Assembly (NCBI GenBank): GCA_029268515.1
Contig: JAQWNP010000015.1
Coordinates: 1 to 59,852 of the forward strand
Length of the DNA stretch: 59,852 nt
Direction: 5' to 3'
Source of the DNA: Phycisphaerales bacterium
GTDB lineage: Bacteria; Planctomycetota; Phycisphaerae; Phycisphaerales; SM1A02
This document shows, piece after piece, positions 55,428-59,852 of this stretch (its first letter is position 1; every line of letters starts with the position of its first letter). The translations under genes and the position numbers were made by a program. The notes under the pieces were generated by a model, which did not search any database, was not told the origin of the DNA, and was given only the letters and a program-made list of their open reading frames with translations.

Positions 55428-55997
55428 CTATTGGAAGAGAAGGTAGCTGTCTGGATTATCTGGCAAGAACCAGTGCCAACCAGAAATCGCCAGTGCGTTA
55501 AAGGCGTTGGCAAGAATCACGATGCCGAAAATCCAAATGGTGACATGCGAGAACCAGCGCATCTTGCGATTGTTTTCGGCCACCAACTTGTCACCAACTA
55601 ACAGGGTGATACCACTGATAATGATGATCACTAAGAAGATCACGACAGACCATGTATAGAGGTGCCAACCAAAGACTGGTGTGCCATATCCTTTGTCACC
55701 AGGCGCGATGTGCAGCAAGTCTTGACGAGCCGCTTGGGAAAGACCGCCAACCGCAGCCAAAATGGCCATGCCAAAACCAGCGGCCAAGACTGACATGCCA
55801 ATGTGGTGATGACGACGCCCACTGAGAATAATGTAGGCTGGTCCCATCGCTGCCAGAATCATCGACATGCGCTGCAAGAGACACAGCGGACATGGAAACT
55901 CTTTCCCAGAAATTTGGACAACAAAGGCACCAACCAGCACCGCGCAGATGCCAAGGATGTATAAGTGAAGCAAGACATATTCAATCTTTGACCACAT
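55428..55997 (-). CDS. DsbB-like disulfide oxidoreductase with one Cys pair
   Basis: 189 residues with five hydrophobic segments. The first periplasmic loop has the redox motif CPLC (GKEFPCPLCLLQRM), as in DsbB, which reoxidises DsbA with quinone. The second Cys pair of E. coli DsbB is missing; that loop reads APGDKGYGTPVFGWHLYTW. Proteins of this subtype occur in marine bacteria beside a tiny DUF5993 protein, and such a gene is present here (56007-56165). How electrons pass without the second pair is unclear. Confidence 0.88.
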   Translation of the reverse strand: MWSKIEYVLLHLYILGICAVLVGAFVVQISGKEFPCPLCLLQRMSMILAAMGPAYIILSGRRHHHIGMSVLAAGFGMAILAAVGGLSQAARQDLLHIAPGDKGYGTPVFGWHLYTWSVVIFLVIIIISGITLLVGDKLVAENNRKMRWFSHVTIWIFGIVILANAFNALAISGWHWFLPDNPDSYLLFQ

Positions 55998-56006
55998 AAA
56001 TATTGC

Positions 56007-56165
56007 TCACAGACTGATGGGGAGAGGGTCGGTAACGTGATGCCAGAACAGAAGTGAGATAATGACTAAGCAACTGATAAAGAGAGAAACCACTAACCAG
56101 CGTTTCTGGATACGGGCGCTGACCAGCGTGGCAAACAGCAGAAGAAATATCAGTGCAGCAACCAT
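56007..56165 (-). CDS. Small membrane protein, DUF5993-like, DsbB partner
   Basis: A 52-residue frame immediately upstream of the dsbB-like gene (nine bases apart) and in the same direction. It has two hydrophobic helices (about 2-17 and 24-40) separated by RIQKRW and ends FWHHVTDPLPISL. The HHxTDPL ending is what I recall for DUF5993 proteins, which are found next to this DsbB subtype. It is probably a dedicated subunit or assembly factor. It is shorter than usual gene-calling limits and easily missed. Confidence 0.72.
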   Translation of the reverse strand: MVAALIFLLLFATLVSARIQKRWLVVSLFISCLVIISLLFWHHVTDPLPISL

Positions 56166-56353
56166 TTCATCGCTCCAAAGGTTATGAGAGGTCTTCAGGC
56201 CTCATCATGATGCCGTCTTATCAGGCCACAAGAACGACTCACGCCTGTCTGAGAATCTTCATCGGCCCAGAGGGGTCGGCAAGCAGCAACAATTTTCTGT
56301 TTGCCTCCTTTTTGTCCCCTTTCATACATAGACCACCAATAGGATGTGGAACC

Positions 56354-57871
56354 ATGAGATCAAGCATTGCCATCTTGACGACCACCACATCGCTTCTTGC
56401 GATGAGTTGCATCTTGAGCATCTCAGCCCTTGCTGATGCGAAACAAGACAGTCCTACCCCAGAAACGAAACCTGCGACCCCAGCCTCAAAGCAACCCAAC
56501 ATCATTCTTTTGATCTCTGATGATCAATCGTGGGATGGCCTTTCGGTTCGTATGGATCCGCAGAACCCACGTTCAGCCAGTCCACTGGTGCAAACGCCCA
56601 ACCTTGAAAAGCTTGCTGCCCAGGGCACTCGTTTTTCAAACGCCTATGCACCGGCGCCGGTGTGTTCACCAACGCGGGCCAGCATTCTCACCGGCAAAAG
56701 TCCAGGGCAGTTGCACTGGACGAAGGCTGGTCCCAATGTGCGCGCTACGCAAGGCTACAAACTTAATCCACCGACCAACAAACAACGTGTCGACAGTGCA
56801 GAAGCGACGGTGGCCGAAATGCTTAAGCGCGCTGGTTACCGCACCGCTCACTTTGGCAAGTGGCATCTCAATAGCAACGGACCTGGCGCCCACGGCTATG
56901 ACGTTCATGATGGCATGACTGGCAATGAAGATGCCATCCCCCATAAAGACCCCAACCCCGTTGATATCTTTGGCATGACCGAACGAGCCGAAGCCTTTAT
57001 TGATCAGAGCGTTGCTGAAAAGAAACCTTTCTTTATACAGATGTCTTACTACGCGCTGCATCACCCTGAGAATGCCAACGCTGCCACCATTGAAAAATAC
57101 CGGCAACGAAGTCGGCGCGGCAACGAACGCGCTCTTGGCATGGCGGCGCTCGCTGAAGATCTCGACACGGGTGTCGGGCAACTCATTGATTACGTTGACC
57201 AAATTGGGTTAGGCGACAACACCTACATCATCTATATGTCTGACAATGGTGGCGCTCGTAGCGCTTTGCGTGGCGGTAAGGGTGGCTTGTGGGAAGGTGG
57301 CATTCGCGTACCGTTCATTATGCGCGGCCCTGGTATCGCGGCCAATGCGACGCAAGACACCACGATTGTTGGCTATGACCTGCTACCGACCTTTGTTGAG
57401 ATGGCCGGGAGCGAAGAAGCAATTCCCCAAGGTGTTGAAGGTGGCAGCTTCCTCCCTCTGGCGACTGGAAAAACAGATCAGGTCACGCGTTCGAAAGACT
57501 TTGTCACGTTCCACTTCCCCCACTATCAGGGGTCAGATGGACCACAGTCAGCGCTGATCCAAGGCAACATGAAGCTGGTTGAAAATTATGACAGCGGCAA
57601 AGTCTTGCTCTTTGATCTTTCGACCGATCCTGGCGAATCACAGGATCTCTCCCTGGCCCAGCCACAGCGAGCCGCTGAGCTTCAGCGTCTGATGCGGACC
57701 CACCTCGACGAGATTCAGGTGGGCTGGCCAACCCAAAACCCGGTTTATGATCCGAATCGTCCTGCTTCCGAGCAACCTGACAAGGTGGAGCGTCCTCGGC
57801 GAGAGAACCAAGGTGGTGGGCGTGGGGGTCGCGGTGGACGCGGTGGACGCGGCAATCAGGGCGGCTTCTGA
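56354..57871 (+). CDS. Secreted FGly-type sulfatase with RGG-rich tail
   Basis: About 505 residues. ATG 56354 (AGGA upstream) precedes a signal peptide (TTSLLAMSCILSISALA); the frame upstream is not coding. The sulfatase signature is C104-SPTRASILTG, where the Cys becomes formylglycine; ILLISDDQSWDG carries the metal Asp pair, and FGKWHL and MSDNGG are further active-site pieces. It desulfates an unknown ester, perhaps an algal polysaccharide. The last about 18 residues are repeated Arg-Gly-Gly, which is unusual for an exported enzyme. An anaerobic maturase or FGE gene is not in the window. Confidence 0.92.
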   Translation: MRSSIAILTTTTSLLAMSCILSISALADAKQDSPTPETKPATPASKQPNIILLISDDQSWDGLSVRMDPQNPRSASPLVQTPNLEKLAAQGTRFSNAYAPAPVCSPTRASILTGKSPGQLHWTKAGPNVRATQGYKLNPPTNKQRVDSAEATVAEMLKRAGYRTAHFGKWHLNSNGPGAHGYDVHDGMTGNEDAIPHKDPNPVDIFGMTERAEAFIDQSVAEKKPFFIQMSYYALHHPENANAATIEKYRQRSRRGNERALGMAALAEDLDTGVGQLIDYVDQIGLGDNTYIIYMSDNGGARSALRGGKGGLWEGGIRVPFIMRGPGIAANATQDTTIVGYDLLPTFVEMAGSEEAIPQGVEGGSFLPLATGKTDQVTRSKDFVTFHFPHYQGSDGPQSALIQGNMKLVENYDSGKVLLFDLSTDPGESQDLSLAQPQRAAELQRLMRTHLDEIQVGWPTQNPVYDPNRPASEQPDKVERPRRENQGGGRGGRGGRGGRGNQGGF

Positions 57872-57916
57872 ATCACACTATTTTGCAACTACTGCCGGCG
57901 TCGATAAATTGGCCAT

Positions 57917-59137
57917 ATGGTCACCCCTGAAGAGAAGTCAACAGACACCCCACCGGTCACGCCGAAGAATAAGATTGAAGGCCAGCCAGAAGTCACCCCA
58001 TCGCTGACAGGCAGCGAACATGCAGCGGTGATCCCCACGGCTTACGACTTCTTTATCGCTGTGACAGCGGTGGTCACAATCTTCCTCACGATCTGGCGAC
58101 TGCTTCTGACTGATGGCAGTGAGTCTGCTCGGCTGCTCGACATTTTCGATTACTTTTTCTGTCTCATCTTCTTCATCGACTTTCTGCGCAACTTTATTAA
58201 AGCGCCGTCCAAGAAGCACTACATGATCACCTGGGGTTGGTTGGATCTCATTTCATCTATTCCTGCCACCCCTACCTTGCGCTTTATCAGGGTCTTGCAC
58301 ATCCTGCGCATTTTGCGTGTGATTCGCTCGATCCGAATTTTGACTGATGTGTTCCAGCGTGATCGCCCCGCGGCGGTGATTGCTCTTGCTTTGATACTCG
58401 TCATCGCTGGCATGATGGGCATTTGTGTAGCCGTGCTCGCCGTGGAACGACAGGCCCCAGGTGCCAACATCAAGACTGCTGAAGATGTCGCTTGGTGGGC
58501 GGTGGTCACCGCCTCAACGGTTGGCTATGGCGAACACTATCCGATCACACACACGGGTCAGATTCTCGCCGTGGTCCTGATGATCTTTGGCATCGGCATG
58601 TTCGCCGCTTTGGCTGGTAGCTTGGCGGGGATTCTCTTGCAGCCTGCTTCACGAGAACGAGAGACCACTCAGATTCTTAAACAGATGCGACAACTGCACA
58701 GTCGTATGTATGACATTGAGGGTCATGTCAGGACGCATCGACGAAGTCACTACTCGGCTGCTGAAGCCAACAAGTGGTTTGAGCAGTTCCAGTGGTTACA
58801 GCGCATGTTGGTGGTCAACGGACCTCGGGGTTTAGTCAACGACCAATTCACTGAACTTGATGTCCAGCGTGATGGTGTGTTGGAGCGTGACCTGCTGGTG
58901 ATTGATATTAATCACAAGATGGGTGCGGTGCATATGGGTAGTTTGCGAGATATTCCTGAATCGACGCATTTTTCAGCACGGTTTGACATTCCTGCCGATG
59001 GCCATTTTCATGCGGTTTTGATTGGCAAAGATGGCGAGGTCAAGGTTCGCCGTGAAGAGATCATCAAAGTGAAGGAACTCTTTAAGATTATTGACTCGAT
59101 GCCGATGCGACAAGATGAGATCAATGCCAAAAAATAA
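57917..59137 (+). CDS. Voltage-gated-type K+ channel fused to a DUF4174 domain
   Basis: 406 residues. A hydrophilic N terminus is followed by six helices S1-S6 (about 42-64, 74-93, 103-118, 120-140, 152-176 and 214-240). S4 has regularly spaced Arg (RFIRVLHILRILRVIRSIR) and the pore filter is TVGYG at 201-205, the potassium signature. A short coiled coil (250-272) leads to residues 285-402, which match DUF4174: RMLVVNGP, RDLLVIDI, VLIGKDGEVKVRR and IIDSMPMRQDE. In a six-helix channel this domain should be cytoplasmic. The next gene encodes the same domain as a lipoprotein 11 bases on. Confidence 0.9.
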   Translation: MVTPEEKSTDTPPVTPKNKIEGQPEVTPSLTGSEHAAVIPTAYDFFIAVTAVVTIFLTIWRLLLTDGSESARLLDIFDYFFCLIFFIDFLRNFIKAPSKKHYMITWGWLDLISSIPATPTLRFIRVLHILRILRVIRSIRILTDVFQRDRPAAVIALALILVIAGMMGICVAVLAVERQAPGANIKTAEDVAWWAVVTASTVGYGEHYPITHTGQILAVVLMIFGIGMFAALAGSLAGILLQPASRERETTQILKQMRQLHSRMYDIEGHVRTHRRSHYSAAEANKWFEQFQWLQRMLVVNGPRGLVNDQFTELDVQRDGVLERDLLVIDINHKMGAVHMGSLRDIPESTHFSARFDIPADGHFHAVLIGKDGEVKVRREEIIKVKELFKIIDSMPMRQDEINAKK

Positions 59138-59148
59138 CAAAGAACGTT

Positions 59149-59673
59149 ATGCTAGTCATTGATATGCGAGCATTGCACGACGTGTTGCGAATCACATTAG
59201 GGCTTCTGCTCGTTGCATCAATACTCATGGCTTGTGGGAATAAGAATATGACAACTGATCAACCGAACACTGATTCACAGCCTCAATTTTCCAAAGCCCA
59301 GTCCAACGAGTGGTTTGGCACGGCTCGCTGGCAGAATCGCATGTTGGTTTTTTGCGGCCCCGCGGCGACCACTGAGCGTCAGCTTGCGGTGATGCAAGCG
59401 GCGCAAGCGGAAGTACTCGATCGTGACATGTTGATCATTGACATCAACGGTCCCATGGCGGCAGTGCATCTTGGCGAAGCTGAACCGGCCCCTGATTCAC
59501 TTTATTTTACCGATCGTTTTGAGATGCCCACGGACGGTTCGTTCCAGGTTGTGTTGATTGGTAAGGATGGCTTGGTCAAGGAGCGCCGCGACGATGTCTT
59601 TGAAGTAGCGGAGATGGTCTCAATCATCGACGCCATGCCGATGCGACGTGATGAGATGCGCGGCGACGAGTAA
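59149..59673 (+). CDS. DUF4174-family lipoprotein
   Basis: 174 residues. Signal sequence with lipobox LMACG, so the mature protein would be lipid-anchored outside the cytoplasm. A short linker precedes the DUF4174 domain (RMLVFCGPA, RDMLIIDI, VVLIGKDGLVKERR, IIDAMPMRRDEM), clearly paralogous to the C-terminal domain of the channel just upstream. Function of DUF4174 is unknown; its core resembles a thioredoxin-like alpha/beta fold. It is probably co-transcribed with the channel. Confidence 0.87.
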   Translation: MLVIDMRALHDVLRITLGLLLVASILMACGNKNMTTDQPNTDSQPQFSKAQSNEWFGTARWQNRMLVFCGPAATTERQLAVMQAAQAEVLDRDMLIIDINGPMAAVHLGEAEPAPDSLYFTDRFEMPTDGSFQVVLIGKDGLVKERRDDVFEVAEMVSIIDAMPMRRDEMRGDE

Positions 59674-59711
59674 GCCTCGCCGGTAGCGCAAATAAAGCAC
59701 TCGGCGAAGGC
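59674..59711 (+). terminator. Hairpin after the DUF4174 gene
   Basis: GCCTCGCCG pairs with CGGCGAAGGC (one bulged A) immediately past the stop codon. No U-run follows, so it may be an mRNA-stabilising hairpin. The remaining 140 bases hold no gene that I can support; an ATG at 59832 runs off the edge. Confidence 0.4.
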
Positions 59712-59852
59712 TATTAGTCCTGTCATATTTTTATCTTGCCTGAGACCCTCTCTACTGCGATCTGGGTCGGCGCTGCCACTTGTCTTGGTCAGTCGGGGTA
59801 AGATGGTTTTTTGCGTCAGAGTGCATCACCCATGAGCTGGTGTGACTTGCCA

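Noticed and set aside
56666-57202. 178-codon minus-strand frame
   Set aside because: Antisense shadow of the sulfatase, whose active-site motifs are clear.
59832-59852. ATG near the right edge as the start of a next gene
   Set aside because: Only seven codons are visible, with no Shine-Dalgarno sequence; too little to call.

Overview
The window looks like chromosomal DNA from a free-living, probably marine planctomycete of the class Phycisphaerae. The main evidence is the style of the secreted proteins. An RCC1-propeller protein (44901-46907) ends in a paired EF-hand/dockerin-like module of the DFNND...LLLQQWGQC type. Two right-handed beta-helix proteins (19279-22742) end in a Cys-Gly-Asn...Cys closing motif. 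There is also an FGly-type sulfatase, a BlaI/M56 pair and a bracketed BlaI-like promoter. This assignment is an inference; no rRNA or tRNA gene is visible.

Layout. 1-5.1 kb: the tail of an unrecognised gene, a fasciclin (FAS1) gene, an SDR plus a small membrane protein, diaminopropionate ammonia-lyase and an FAD amine-oxidase-like protein. 5.2-12.2 kb: a hybrid histidine kinase, a lipoprotein, a GH18 glycosidase, the tRNA-hydroxylating rhodanese TrhO, an esterase-like lipoprotein and a gluzincin-like lipoprotein. 12.2-16.1 kb: a probable minus-strand operon of an HSL-type hydrolase, a bicupin and a large unrecognised exported protein. 16.1-25 kb: a truncated gene remnant, a repeat-rich exported protein, an SMP-30 lactonase, two tandem beta-helix genes with conserved leaders and terminators, and a DEAD-box helicase behind a highly structured leader. 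25-32 kb: an ATP-grasp ligase, an XdhD-type molybdenum hydroxylase operon (FAD subunit, fused Fe-S/Mo subunit, MocA, small protein) and a divergent MFS transporter.

32.3-38.2 kb holds the most interesting system. A MerR-HTH/B12-fold regulator related to CarH/LitR faces an apparent operon of FAS1 protein, SDR-DUF2867, class I photolyase, SRPBCC protein and a small membrane protein. The FAS1 promoter is bracketed by two tandem pairs of a 9-bp element (consensus TTGAACGAT) whose starts are 73 bp apart. The unlinked FAS1 gene at 769-1383 has the same arrangement with the same 73-bp spacing, so the two loci look like one light or singlet-oxygen regulon. The regulator seems to lack both the capping Trp and the cobalamin-ligating His of CarH.

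38.3-44.8 kb: a BlaI repressor and an M56 sensor protease with a His-rich, SHOCT-like repeat tail, a secreted hydrolase, a CPBP protease, MogA and an Eis-like acetyltransferase. 44.9-55.3 kb: the RCC1 protein, a sulfotransferase, an AEC carrier, two tandem DUF4870 genes (one frameshifted), a GT87 glycosyltransferase, a DUF2891 protein and monomeric isocitrate dehydrogenase. 55.4-59.7 kb: a DsbB-like protein with a 52-residue membrane partner, a sulfatase with an RGG tail, and a voltage-gated-type K+ channel fused to a DUF4174 domain, followed by a DUF4174 lipoprotein.

Start codons were often moved downstream of the longest open frame where a Shine-Dalgarno sequence, signal peptide or family alignment favoured it. 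All family assignments come from reading motifs and have not been searched.
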